DNA from: Thermomicrobiales bacterium
GTDB lineage: Bacteria; Chloroflexota; Chloroflexia; Thermomicrobiales; UBA6265
Reading direction: 5' to 3'
Assembly (NCBI GenBank): GCA_019637585.1
Contig: JAHBVL010000005.1
Coordinates: forward strand, 219,969 to 283,968
Length of the DNA stretch: 64,000 nucleotides
Shown here: positions 11,601-19,200 of the stretch, piece by piece
How positions within the stretch are numbered: the stretch's first letter is position 1
Layout of the letters: the number at the start of each line of letters is the position of its first letter
Program-made: the position numbers and the translations under genes
The notes under the pieces: generated by a model
Databases searched by the model: none
Seen by the model: the letters and a program-made list of their open reading frames with translations, nothing else
Told to the model about the DNA's origin: nothing

Positions 11601-12464
11601 GTTCCCACCCGTGGCGCCACCACCACTTGCATTGCCACCCGTACCAGCGCCACCAATCGCGTCGCCACCCACCGAATCGCCACCAAAGGCCGATCCGCCG
11701 TTGCCGCCGCCACCCTGGTTGCCGCCGCCATACGTGTTCGACGTGGCGCTCCCGGTCAGGAACTGGCCAATGCTGACCGATCCCCCGGTGTTGCCGCCGC
11801 CATTCGTCACGCCGCCATTGAACAAGCCGGCGTTGCCACCATCACCGCCGTTCGCCCATGACCCGTTGTCTGCATCGCCACCATCACCACCATTGCCGCC
11901 GTTCGCCGACAGTCCGGTGCTCCCCACGGTGGTCGTCAGCACCAGGCCACCCTGGCCCACCTGGCCACTGATGTTGGCGCTGCCGCTCGTCGCCGAGCCG
12001 CCATTTACCGTCCCCGTGGCGTTCCCCCCATTCCCCGCGCCGCCCGTCGCCGAGCCGCCCGCCTGGGCATTCCCGCCACTCGCTGCTCCACCATTGCCAT
12101 TCCCGCCGGTCACACTCCCCCCAGAGGTATTCCCCCCGGTGGTGTTCCCGCTGGCACTCCCACCATTGCCGCCGGTGGCGTTGCCGCCAATCCCGACCGC
12201 ACCAGTGCCATTCCCGCCATTCGCGCTCGCCGACCCACCCGTCGCCGAGCCGCCCGCCTGGCCGTTCGCCCCATTACCGCCCGCGCCACCAACAACAGCG
12301 CCCGAGCTCCCGCTCCCGCCATTGCCGCCCTGCGCGTCCCCTTCACTGTCCTGCGCGCCCACACCACCAACCGCATAGGTCAGCATGCTCACCACCAGGG
12401 CCATCGTCCCCAGCAGCCGCGCCATCCGCTCTCGTCCACTCATCCCGCTTCCCTTTCCCACCAT
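5685..12464 (-). CDS. Giant Gly/Asn-rich modular surface protein with LPATG sorting signal
   Basis: A 2259-residue exported protein. The start at 12464 has GAGGAG seven bases upstream. Residues ~8-38 form a signal peptide (RERMARLLGTMALVVSML..., likely cleavage at GVGA/QD). The body is almost entirely GGX triplets (GGNGG, GGDGG, TGGNA), organised as six modules of ~330-375 residues. Most modules open with a short hydrophobic strand such as LTITVGC and have an NGGGN landmark ~50 residues later. A Cys-rich stretch with three GDCTGxC repeats and a His/Gly-rich stretch follow. The C-terminus is LPATG (residues 2224-2228), a hydrophobic segment and an RR tail: a sortase-type wall-anchoring signal. 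Composition resembles mycobacterial PGRS domains, but no PE domain is present. Role unknown; a surface fibre or matrix protein is inferred. Confidence 0.9.
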   Translation of the reverse strand: MVGKGSGMSGRERMARLLGTMALVVSMLTYAVGGVGAQDSEGDAQGGNGGSGSSGAVVGGAGGNGANGQAGGSATGGSASANGGNGTGAVGIGGNATGGNGGSASGNTTGGNTSGGSVTGGNGNGGAASGGNAQAGGSATGGAGNGGNATGTVNGGSATSGSANISGQVGQGGLVLTTTVGSTGLSANGGNGGDGGDADNGSWANGGDGGNAGLFNGGVTNGGGNTGGSVSIGQFLTGSATSNTYGGGNQGGGGNGGSAFGGDSVGGDAIGGAGTGGNASGGGATGGNTTGGGNTAGNGGLAVAGAGIGGSGTGGSGGTATGGTATAGAGGSGGSGGDGGQATSGDAVGGNAGHAQSSTENDGTQSPVYAIATGGEGGVATTGLAYGGQGGEGGAAGNGTDANGGDAAAGGGTGTGARGFGGDAQGGQGGNAVGETLGGETIAGDALGAVGNGGAAVAGNGGAVGDARGGVGTGGSGSGDANGANAEGGSINFDGSEGGYIAYGGDVSTTTSGCNTLDPGDAGVEILAGGPGAGGDGGRGTEANNYSWADGGDGGNGGWAGCGATNGGGNSGGNASHGGLTGGNATVVTQGGGNSGGNGTGGNGRSGDSVGGNATAGAGTGGGASTGMTTGGNTTHLGNTGGDGGAATAGTGTGGNGAGGNGGTATAGNATGGSGGNGGDAGNGGAAQSGNATAGNGGLANGAAYGAGGDPVADAWAGDGGDAGSGQANAGDGGDGGAGGNGGQIGEGGDASAVGGDGQGASGFGGDADGGDGGDAYGDATGGDTLGGNGTGGAGEGGAANGADGGASGSGIGGNGTGGNGSGDVEVAGEGTPTIVGGSATAGVVAGGQILTITVGCTVVGGTGGAGGDGGYEVGNPDPELGDPDNSPSGWATALGGDGGNGGSAGCGNVTGGGNNAGTGASHGDVTGGSASVYTAGGGNSGGSAVAGNGVGGDSIGGSATGGAATGGAGNAGATTGGDTTHNGNTAGSGGNGSGGNGTGGAGTGGSGGNASGGASTGGNGGAGGGGGNGGNASTGDTSGGDGGNAVAEASLGAGGLEPVEAVATGGNGGTGTSSTADGADGGQGGLGGDGGYGEGGDGVADGGDGTGARGFGGDGTGADGADVTGNVQGGWTEGGSAQGGLAFGGDATAGTVGQGGNGIGGNADGGEATSSVTGGVALPGDAVGGDVLQGGVATITLGCYAQGGAGGIGGEGGADVDDGGTANGGDGGNGGGSLCGWWHGDVGGGNSAGTASHGNVTGGNASTVTAAAGNTGGDASGGNGIGGDSQSGDATGGSATAGNAQSGDVTGGASTHNGNISGNGGAGVAGSGTGGAGTGGDGGNGSGGNGTGGDGGNGGQAGNGGSASTGGGHGGDGGDASAIAQSTGYDPYAEATGGQGGNGQSGYAQGGGPGITGNGADGGVGLGGNGSAIGGEGTGAVGIGRSATGGEAGEAWGDVNGGDTVGGGAQGGHAQTGSATGGDSANGGVGTGGSGTAGLAASDVNGGTATAGSAIGGIVTSGFSTPEEFGNVVGTVASGLGLDGPGIAEDVEGLLADWFVDPVSVGTLTVPCMGLGGNGGAGGAGSQVVINGPDDGVDDGATANGGNGGNGGAGNCGGTNGGGNTGGSASLGDVTGGNASASAGTTSGNTTGNADGGNGRGGNSLAGNGTSGNTAGGNATSSNATGGDTTGGGNVAGSGGTSTSGNGTGGAGTGGNGGTGAGGNGVAGDGGNGGNAGSGGDAGTGTGTGGNGGNAAALAQQSGQSGVVNANAEAGQGANGVTGSALGGPGGNAGNGGQGGNGTGLDGEGNGGDGQGNFGLGGVGQGGDGGDAWGDTNGGDTSADTATGGTGSSPNAVGGTAADGGAGDGGDATSGDALLTVNGGDATADDADASEIEVTSDSALTTTVGSCTTEEMGSAGSTTGGGNGGNGGEGGDTDPTNPDPDVEGPGSQANGGDGGNGSSSNCGATNGGGNTSGSQDVGGLTTGDANAHAEGVGNSTADSTGGNARGGDSNAGNITTGDGTGGDAVGDPVTGGNTTHAANTGGDGGAGTGADGEGGAGTGGNGGDAVAGDGNGADGGDGGNGGNGGGAFGGDATGGNGGNAGVQASSGPGSWNDFVWLKACADDKDFDCSPGDVDGDCTGYCYAPKKGEMPGDCTGICLGEVAGDCTGVCIDDWGKGHGGNHGGGGNHGGGGNHGGGGHHHGPKGGKGLGSSANVAELMSVTALPATGSGESDSGMLPLMLLSLVVAAGVAGVGLRRAA
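5688..5795 (-). other. C-terminal sortase sorting signal (LPATG-TM-RR)
   Basis: The last 36 residues read LPATG, then a short Ser/Glu/Asp linker, a ~19-residue hydrophobic helix and GLRRAA. The LPATG codons occupy 5781-5795. This is the three-part layout of substrates cleaved between Thr and Gly by a sortase. No sortase gene lies in the window. Confidence 0.85.
5845..6110 (-). other. Cys-rich GDCTGxC repeats and His/Gly-rich stretch
   Basis: Just before the sorting signal the Gly-rich body gives way to ~90 different residues. Three GDCTG-x-C motifs (GDCTGYC, GDCTGIC, GDCTGVC) are spaced about 15 residues apart and preceded by CADDKDFDC. Then come four GGNHGGG-type units and HHHGPKGGKG. Disulphide or metal binding is possible but not shown. 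Confidence 0.75.
6541..11950 (-). repeat. Six ~1-kb imperfect modules in the Gly-rich gene
   Basis: The NGGGN landmark, often CGATNGGGN, recurs near 6550, 7605, 8730, 9720, 10755 and 11795, a spacing of 986-1126 bp. Hydrophobic strand motifs sit about 130-180 bp away on the N-terminal side of each landmark (near 6760, 7765, 8875, 9905, 10930 and 11930). The modules are diverged, so this is an old internal duplication rather than a recent array. The GGN codon bias leaves long open frames on the other strand across the whole gene; they are not genes. Confidence 0.75.
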
Positions 12465-13230
12465 CTCGACACTCCTCGTGCTTCCCATCCCTGCCCCAGG
12501 GCTCCTCTGTCTCTGCCGTCTCCATCGCTCGCTGCGTCGCTCAGGTCCCATCCAGGCCTCCCATCCCTCCGGGCCCCCCTCGACAGAGTTGCCACCGTAA
12601 TTCGTAGGCGCCAGCGCAGATGCCACTGACACGTGCGCTTTCAGGCACAACAATTCCCAGATCGTGCTGTCGTCCAGCACAACCTGGGGAACTCGCCCAG
12701 ATTCGAATGCACGCGTTTCCGTTCAACGGACCGTCGCTCCCTACCACGTCTGGTGGGCAAATCGCGCAACGATGAGACCGGCCGGTCTGACTCGTCACGT
12801 CGACGGCGCAGCTACTCGGCGGAGAAAACCTCCTGGCCACCAAAGCCGTATACCTTGTTGGCCTGCCTTGCACGTCTGGACTCATCCTACACTGCGATAT
12901 TTCGAAACGCAACGCCCCTGATGCAAACCAGCGGGGCGTTCATGCCACGAAATCCGCGTATCCACGTGCTGTCTTCTTCTTATATGGCTCGAGGAACTCC
13001 GCGCGAACTGGAATCGACCCCGCCGATTCGAGCATCCAAGGAGACCCTTGCGGACGTACGTCTTCACAGCCGCCTCGTCCCCGACATCTGATCGAGGTCG
13101 GCCAGGAAAGCTCTGTTTGGGCCTTCACCGATCCGGTTCCGGGTTACCATTGGCCGGCGCCTGAGGGTCCTTCATCCTGCTCGGGCTCGACGGAATTGGC
13201 AAAAGACGATAGAGGGTGCGAGGTTCTGGA
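12465..13230. other. Intergenic region between divergent surface-protein genes
   Basis: This 766-base gap separates the minus-strand LPATG gene from the plus-strand cupin gene and must hold both promoters; no convincing -35/-10 pair was found. A hairpin at 12911-12940 (8-bp AACGCCCC/GGGGCGTT stem, 14-base loop) is the clearest structure. Small open frames on both strands have no recognisable product and were not called. Confidence 0.5.
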
Positions 13231-14475
13231 ATGCGGATGTTCTCTCGACGGACGTTGATGGCGCAAGCCGCGGGCGTGGTGCTGGCTGGATCCCGATTGA
13301 GCGGAATCCACATCGCACAGGCGCAGGAATTCGGCGCCGAACTCCTCATTTCCGTCGATCTGGCCGAAGGGCAGTACCCAATCGCCCCCGCATTCGTGCG
13401 TTTGCTCCGCATCACCATGGCGCCCGAATCCAATAGCCCCATGCACACACACCCGGGCCCGGAAATCGCGCTGGTCGAGCAAGGCTCTCTCACAGTCCAG
13501 GTCAATGGCATCGCGACCATTACCGGCGCCGGCGACCAGGGCACACCGGAAGCAGGCAGATCGGCGCCGAACAATACGGAGTTCGAGCTGCAGGAAGGTG
13601 AGGTCATCACCTACTTCCCCGAAACCCCAATGACCTTCACCAACACTACTGATTCACCGGTCAGCCTGTTGACCGCCGTGCTCCTGCCGGCCGGCAATCA
13701 GCACCCGCCAGGAATCGCCTATCTGGATGGACAGCCTTCCGCTGACGCGTTCGAAGGCGTCGCCCCGGCGATTCTGGGCGACGGCGTGGCCACAGTCCTG
13801 CCCCGCGACGGCATGCTCCTCACGGTCGAGCGGTTGCGCATCGGCCCCGGGCAACCGATCCCGGCAGTCAACGAGCCAGTCTTGCTCTCGCTGGAAAGCG
13901 GGGTTCTCGATTTCACCGTGATCGGCGGGAAAGTTCAGGTGTCGCGTACGGCGACACCCGGCCCCCAACCCGACTCGGCTCCCGAAACGGTGGTGAGCCT
14001 CTCCAAGGCAGACGCCATTTTCTTTCCTCTGGGCATGAAAGAAGTCGACCGGAGCGCACTCGAGGGAGACATCGTGCTCCTCCGCATGAAGCTCAGCGCC
14101 TCAGGCGGAACCGCCGATGCGAACGAAACGGAAACCGGCGTCGGCGAGATTCGTGTGCTTGCCAGCGAGCTCATCGAGACTCCCGCGTCCCCATCAGCCG
14201 GCGCCAGTCCCGCGGCGACTCCCGAAGCGGACAGAGAGCCTGTGCTCGAAGAAGGCGCGTTGGTGGAAGCGAATTCTGATGGTGTCAACATCCGCACCGG
14301 TGCAGGCACCGGTTTCGAAATCGTGACGCAGGTCTTTATCGGCGACCAACTGCGGATCACCGGCGAGTCTGAAGAAGCTGACGACTTCGTCTGGTGGCCG
14401 GTTGAGCTGGTCGACGACACATCCATTACGGGATATATCGCTGAAGACTTCATCGATCTGGTGATCGAGGAGTAG
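13231..14475 (+). CDS. Exported cupin-like protein with C-terminal SH3 domain
   Basis: A 414-residue protein with a Tat-like N-terminus (FSRRTLMAQAAG, then a hydrophobic stretch and AQAQ cleavage region). Residues ~30-160 look like a cupin: SPMHTHPGPEIALVEQG matches the first cupin motif with His ligands. A second, more degenerate cupin-like half follows to ~300. A Pro/Ala/Ser linker leads to a bacterial SH3 (SH3b) domain at ~345-412 with VNIRTGAGTGFEIV. The ATG at 13231 is preferred because GAGG lies eight bases upstream; a GTG at 13216 would add five residues before the twin Arg. It neighbours other exported proteins. Function beyond binding is unknown. Confidence 0.75.
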   Translation: MRMFSRRTLMAQAAGVVLAGSRLSGIHIAQAQEFGAELLISVDLAEGQYPIAPAFVRLLRITMAPESNSPMHTHPGPEIALVEQGSLTVQVNGIATITGAGDQGTPEAGRSAPNNTEFELQEGEVITYFPETPMTFTNTTDSPVSLLTAVLLPAGNQHPPGIAYLDGQPSADAFEGVAPAILGDGVATVLPRDGMLLTVERLRIGPGQPIPAVNEPVLLSLESGVLDFTVIGGKVQVSRTATPGPQPDSAPETVVSLSKADAIFFPLGMKEVDRSALEGDIVLLRMKLSASGGTADANETETGVGEIRVLASELIETPASPSAGASPAATPEADREPVLEEGALVEANSDGVNIRTGAGTGFEIVTQVFIGDQLRITGESEEADDFVWWPVELVDDTSITGYIAEDFIDLVIEE

Positions 14476-14626
14476 GCGCGCGACGTATCAGAACGTCGTC
14501 CCGGAGCCATGGTGCCGGCATCGGTGCTCCGGGATTCTGGTAGCATCCCGCTGCTGTTGACGGAAGCGGGGTCGGTGTTTTTCTGGGTGGCGGCACCGTG
14601 CGGTCATTCATCATTGAGGATGGGGT

Positions 14627-16039
14627 ATGTCGAAAGCACTCTTCAGGCGGTTAGGCGTCTTGCTCTTTGCCGTTGTGGCAACACTGGGATCAATTCTTCC
14701 CGCCGCGTCGCAAGTTCAACCGAGTTACGACACGATCCGGGTGCAGGATGGCGACGTTGCGCGTCTCTACCAGGCCTCGATCCTGTGGTCCCCACTCGTT
14801 CTCCCCACGCCTGATGGCGGAGCGTGGGCTTTCTTCACCGCTCAGCTACGGCTGCCGTCCGAACCAGGAGCCGAGCCGACCCTCTCGAACTTCAAGGTCT
14901 TCTCCTCGCGGTTCGATCCTGCTGCGGGAACCTGGGGGGCGGCAACAGCGCTACCCGGCGAAATCAGCTTCGGTCCGGCGGGCGTGGTCGACTCAACGGG
15001 AACGGTGCACCTCGTCTACACCGTGCGCGACAGTCTCGAACCCGATTCCTTTGGCCAGCTGGCCTACATCAAGTCAGCAGGAAATGGAAGCTGGGAGGGA
15101 CCCACGCTGGTCGCGGCCAGCGACATCTCCGGTCACCAGCTCAGCCCCGACCTGGCGATCGACTCCAACGATGGACTCCATGTCGCCTGGCAGGACCAGC
15201 GCAATGTGACCGATGAGCAGCGCGCTGCCGATGCGTCGAACGCCGATATCTTCGTTGCCGATCTGAATCCGGATGGCACCTGGTCGGAACCGGTTCAGGT
15301 GAGTGTTCGCGCGGATGCCGGTGACAATGGCAGCCGTCCGCAGATCCTGGCCGACAACGATCGCCTCGTTCTCATCTGGTCGACCTATTCGACAACCCAG
15401 GAGATCGGGCTCGATTCCGCAATTCACGTTCAGTGGGCAACCCGACCGGTGGCGGACACCGCTGCCTGGAGCGAACCGCAGGTGCTCTTCGACCGGGGAG
15501 AGACCCTGATCGGCGGCCGCTTCCTGGACGCCGATGCTTCAGCAACGGGAGACATCGTTCTCCTCTACGGACGGCGCACCGAAACAGACAACCAGATCTT
15601 CCTGCAGCGACTGCCGAGCGGCGCGACCGAGTGGTCGGCAGCTTCACTGATCGGTATCGGCAACCGTGGGAGCTATCCGCGCGTGACGATTGCCAATGAC
15701 GGCACCGTCTACACGGTCTACAACCTGGCCATGGACGATTCGTCGGTCAAAGTGGGGATGCTCGCTGTCGCCCCGGGTGAAAGCCTGCCTGGCACCGAGT
15801 TGGCCGTCACCGTTGGTGAGGAAGGTCAGCAGGGTATTCCGAATGTGGCGGTCGACTCCCTGGGCAGAACGTGGGTCGTCTACCTGCATGAGCTGCCCAA
15901 TGGAACGACCCCGTCCGAGGTTCGCGTACTGCGTGGCGCGTTGATTTCGTCGGAGCCGGTGGCTCCGGCGCAAACGACGTTGCCGCCGGCCGCCTCGCCG
16001 GAAGCCGAAATCGCTCCCGAAGCCACGCCAGAGGGATAA
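14627..16039 (+). CDS. Exported beta-propeller-like (sialidase-fold) protein
   Basis: A 470-residue protein with a signal peptide (residues ~5-28, cleavage near AASQV). Repeated blocks of the type 'D..G..H..W' such as VDSTGTVHLVY, IDSNDGLHVAW and VDSLGRTWVVY, each followed by strand-like segments, suggest a six- or seven-bladed propeller similar to the sialidase/neuraminidase fold. No complete catalytic set could be identified, so an enzyme activity is not claimed. The C-terminus is a Pro/Ala/Glu-rich tail. GAGGA lies six bases before the ATG at 14627. The 151-base gap upstream shows nothing else. A strong terminator follows at 16095. Confidence 0.65.
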   Translation: MSKALFRRLGVLLFAVVATLGSILPAASQVQPSYDTIRVQDGDVARLYQASILWSPLVLPTPDGGAWAFFTAQLRLPSEPGAEPTLSNFKVFSSRFDPAAGTWGAATALPGEISFGPAGVVDSTGTVHLVYTVRDSLEPDSFGQLAYIKSAGNGSWEGPTLVAASDISGHQLSPDLAIDSNDGLHVAWQDQRNVTDEQRAADASNADIFVADLNPDGTWSEPVQVSVRADAGDNGSRPQILADNDRLVLIWSTYSTTQEIGLDSAIHVQWATRPVADTAAWSEPQVLFDRGETLIGGRFLDADASATGDIVLLYGRRTETDNQIFLQRLPSGATEWSAASLIGIGNRGSYPRVTIANDGTVYTVYNLAMDDSSVKVGMLAVAPGESLPGTELAVTVGEEGQQGIPNVAVDSLGRTWVVYLHELPNGTTPSEVRVLRGALISSEPVAPAQTTLPPAASPEAEIAPEATPEG

Positions 16040-16094
16040 ACGGTCGCTCTGCACGTACAGCGTCAGGCTGTCACATCGGGCAAAAACGACAATC

Positions 16095-16126
16095 AGCGGT
16101 CCCGGCCAATAGCGGCCGGGACCGCT
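16095..16126 (+). terminator. Strong hairpin terminator
   Basis: A perfect 13-bp stem (AGCGGTCCCGGCC and its complement) with a 6-base AATAGC loop begins 56 bases after the propeller gene. The downstream side has only a short T run (TGCGTTT), so termination efficiency is uncertain, but the stem is strong. Confidence 0.65.
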
Positions 16127-16155
16127 TGCGTTTGGATCACCCCAACCGGTAGACT
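16126..16155 (+). promoter_or_regulatory. Candidate sigma-70-type promoter of second Gly-rich gene
   Basis: TTGCGT (16126-16131) and TAGACT (16150-16155) are separated by 18 bases, just after the preceding terminator and about 50 bases before the Gly-rich coding sequence. This is a pattern match only. Confidence 0.4.
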
Positions 16156-16206
16156 AGGAGGCAATATTCCCGCAGCGATGGTTCCATGTCTTGTTAGGGT
16201 GGCAGC

Positions 16207-19200
16207 ATGGACGTGGGAGTCGAAAAGGGGATTCTTTTGCCTCGAAATAAACGCCGTTCCGTCCTGGTTGCATGGATGTTGTCGATTGCCCTGTCTGTTG
16301 GGCTGATCGGACTTACGCTGCCAGGCTTCACCAGTGCTCAAGGCAGCGTGACCGACGATCCTGATATCGACGGTCAGGCCTACATTGGCGATTTGCAGGT
16401 CGGGGACTCACTTTCACTCACTGTCGGCGGCAATCTGGTAGGCGGTCCCGGCCATGGCGGCAACGCGACGGCTGGTAGCTCTGTTGCTGGAGATGGCATC
16501 GCCGGCAACGCCACGGGCGGCAATGGCACCAGCCACGCCGTCACTGGCGGCAACGTCTCGGCCAATCCCACCGGCCCGGGCTCGACCGCAGTCGGCCAGG
16601 ATGGCTGGCCGGGCGCGAACAGTCAGCCGATCATCTCCGAAATCGCCGGAGTGACCTATTACCAGGGACCAGACGGCACCAACGGGCAAGGCGCCACAGG
16701 CGGCGACGCCAGTGATGGGTCGCATGCATTCGGCGGCAATGCCACCGGAGACGCGACGCGCGGTGGCGGCGCGATCGGTGGCGATGGACGCGGCGGTACG
16801 GCGCTCGATGGCGGCGACGGTCTTGGCGGCAACGGCAAGGGCGGCAATGCGATCGGCAACACCGTCGGCGGCAACGCGACCGGCGGCAACGGCACGGCTC
16901 CCACGGGTGCAAACGCCACGGGCGGTTCCGCGCTGAGCCTCACACAAGGCGGCAACAACACCGGCGGGAACGGCACCGGCGGCAATGGCACCGGCGGCGA
17001 CTCCCTCGGCGGCGATGGCGTTGGTGGCGATGCCCGGGGCGGCAATGCCCAGGGCGCGACCGTGACCGGCGGCAACACCACCGGCGGCACCGGCGGCGCA
17101 GGGGGCGCCGCGAATGCGGGTTCCGGCGGTGAAGGAACGAATTTCGATCTGACACTTGGCACATCGACCAATGCCGAAGGCGTAACCGTTCTCCAGGCTC
17201 CCGGCCTGACCGAAGTGACCGCCGGTGACGGCGGCAATGGCGGTTCGGCACTGGGTGGTGTCGGCGGAGCCGGTGGCAATGCGACTGGTGGCGACGTCAC
17301 TGGCGGCAATGTCTACGGCGGCAGCGCCGAGGGCGGCAATGGCATCGGCGGCAACTCCGCCGATGGCGGCGACGGCCAAGGCGGGGTCGGTACCGGCGGA
17401 CAGGGCGGTGGCAATACCGTCGGCGGCAACGCCAAGGGCGGGAATGGCACCGGCGCTCGCGGCCAGGGTGGTGCCGGCACCAGCGTGACCATCGGCGGTG
17501 GTAACACCGGCGGTGATGGCCAGGGTGGCGTCGGCACGGGAGGAAACTCCATTGCTGGCGACGGCACAGGCGGCACAGGCACCGGTGGCGACGCCACTGG
17601 CGGCGATGTCTATGGCGGAACGACCACCGGTGGCACCGGCGGAGTCGGTGGCACGGGATCTGGTGGAGACGGTGGCCAGGGCGGCGACGCCGAGGTGACT
17701 GAACTCGCTGTCCAGAACGCCACTGGCAATGTCACTGTCGTCGGCCTGGGTGGCACAACGGTTCTGGCGGGCAATGGCGGCAATGGCGGTACGGGCGCCG
17801 GTGGCGAAGGTGGCACTGGCGGTGACGCGCAAGGCGGCGATGTCCGCACGGGCAATGTCGTTGCCGGCGACGGAACCGGTGGCACGGGCACGGGCGGCAC
17901 CGCCGGCGATGGTGGCGATGGCACCGGTGGCGCTGGGCAAGGTGGAACCGCCAGCGGCAACACGGTTGGCGGCAACGGCACCGGCGGTACAGGTGGTACT
18001 TCGACCGGCACCGGAGGCGCTGGCAGCTCGGCAACACAACATCACGCCAATCAGGGTGGCGCCGGCGCCGGTGGAGCCGGCGTCGGCGGCAACAGCCAGG
18101 GCGGAACCGGAACCGGGGGCGATGGCTACGGCGGCAATGCCACCGGTGGCGATGCCAATCTCGGCGACACCTTTGGTGGAACAGGCGGCGCTGGTGGTCT
18201 CGGCCTCGGTGGCGATGGCGGCAACGGCGGCGACGCGGTGCTGATCAACCTCGAGGTGACAGGTGATTCGCCGGTTGTGATCGACGCCACGAAATCGGGT
18301 GACACCGTCATCGGTGGCTTCGGTGGACATGGTGGCGATGCAGTGGGCGGAGACGCCGGTGTGGGCGGAAATGCCACAAGCGGCAACGCCTCGCTCGGTA
18401 CCGTCACGGCCGGAACCGGAACGGGCGGCACTGGCACCGGCGGGCAAGCCGGACAGGGTGGTATCGGCACCGGCGGTGTTGGCACCGGAGGAAGCGCCAC
18501 GGGTGGCGGCACGATCGGCAACGCCCAGGGTGGCGGTGGAGCCAATCCTGGCCAGAGCAACCCCTCGTTGAACAATGGCACACCCGTCAACGGCACCGGA
18601 ACAAATGGCACCGGCACCAATGGCACATCAACCCCTGGCGAAGGGCATAACGGCACCGGCCACAATGGCACCGTCACCAGAGGAGAGATCGTCCCAGGCC
18701 AGACCGAGGATGGCCAGCTCGGCAACGGAGGCAACGCCACAGGCGGCACCGGCGGCCAGGGCGGCAGCGCCGCATCGATCGGCGCACATCTGATCAATTA
18801 CGAAAACGTGACGCTCAACCTGACCCAAACCAGCGCCGACATCACCATGGGCGGACTGGGCGGCAATGGCGGAGCGGCTACAGGCGGCTATGGATTCGTC
18901 GGGGGCGATGCCACAGGTGGCGCCGGCGGCGCCGGTGGCGGCGCGTTCAGCGCCCAGACTTTGACCGGCGCGTGTGACGTCTCCGAGTTGATGACCGATC
19001 TTGGCAGCGGCCCCTCCATCGGCGGCGAGCTCGACAGCAACTGCACCTATTCCACGCTGATGACCGATTTGACGATCGGTGGCGACGGTGGCCATGGCGG
19101 CAACGCCATCGGCGGCATCGGCCTGACCACGGGCGGCGCGGCAATTGGTGGGGAAGGTGGCGCCGGCGGCGCGGCATTCGGTGGAATCGCATTTGGCGGC

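Noticed and set aside
5622-11861. A 2079-codon open frame on the plus strand across the LPATG gene
   Set aside because: It is a by-product of GGN codon bias: the opposite frame reads as Ala/Thr/Arg-rich repeats without signal peptide, domains or a ribosome binding site, while the minus frame has a signal peptide and sorting signal.
12882-13128. Small minus-strand open frames and a tRNA T-arm-like string (GGGGTCGATTCCAG)
   Set aside because: No cloverleaf or tmRNA structure can be folded around the string, and the encoded peptides match nothing recognised.
16414-18447. A 677-codon open frame on the minus strand inside the second Gly-rich gene
   Set aside because: Same cause: GC-rich triplet repeats keep stop codons out of the complementary frame.
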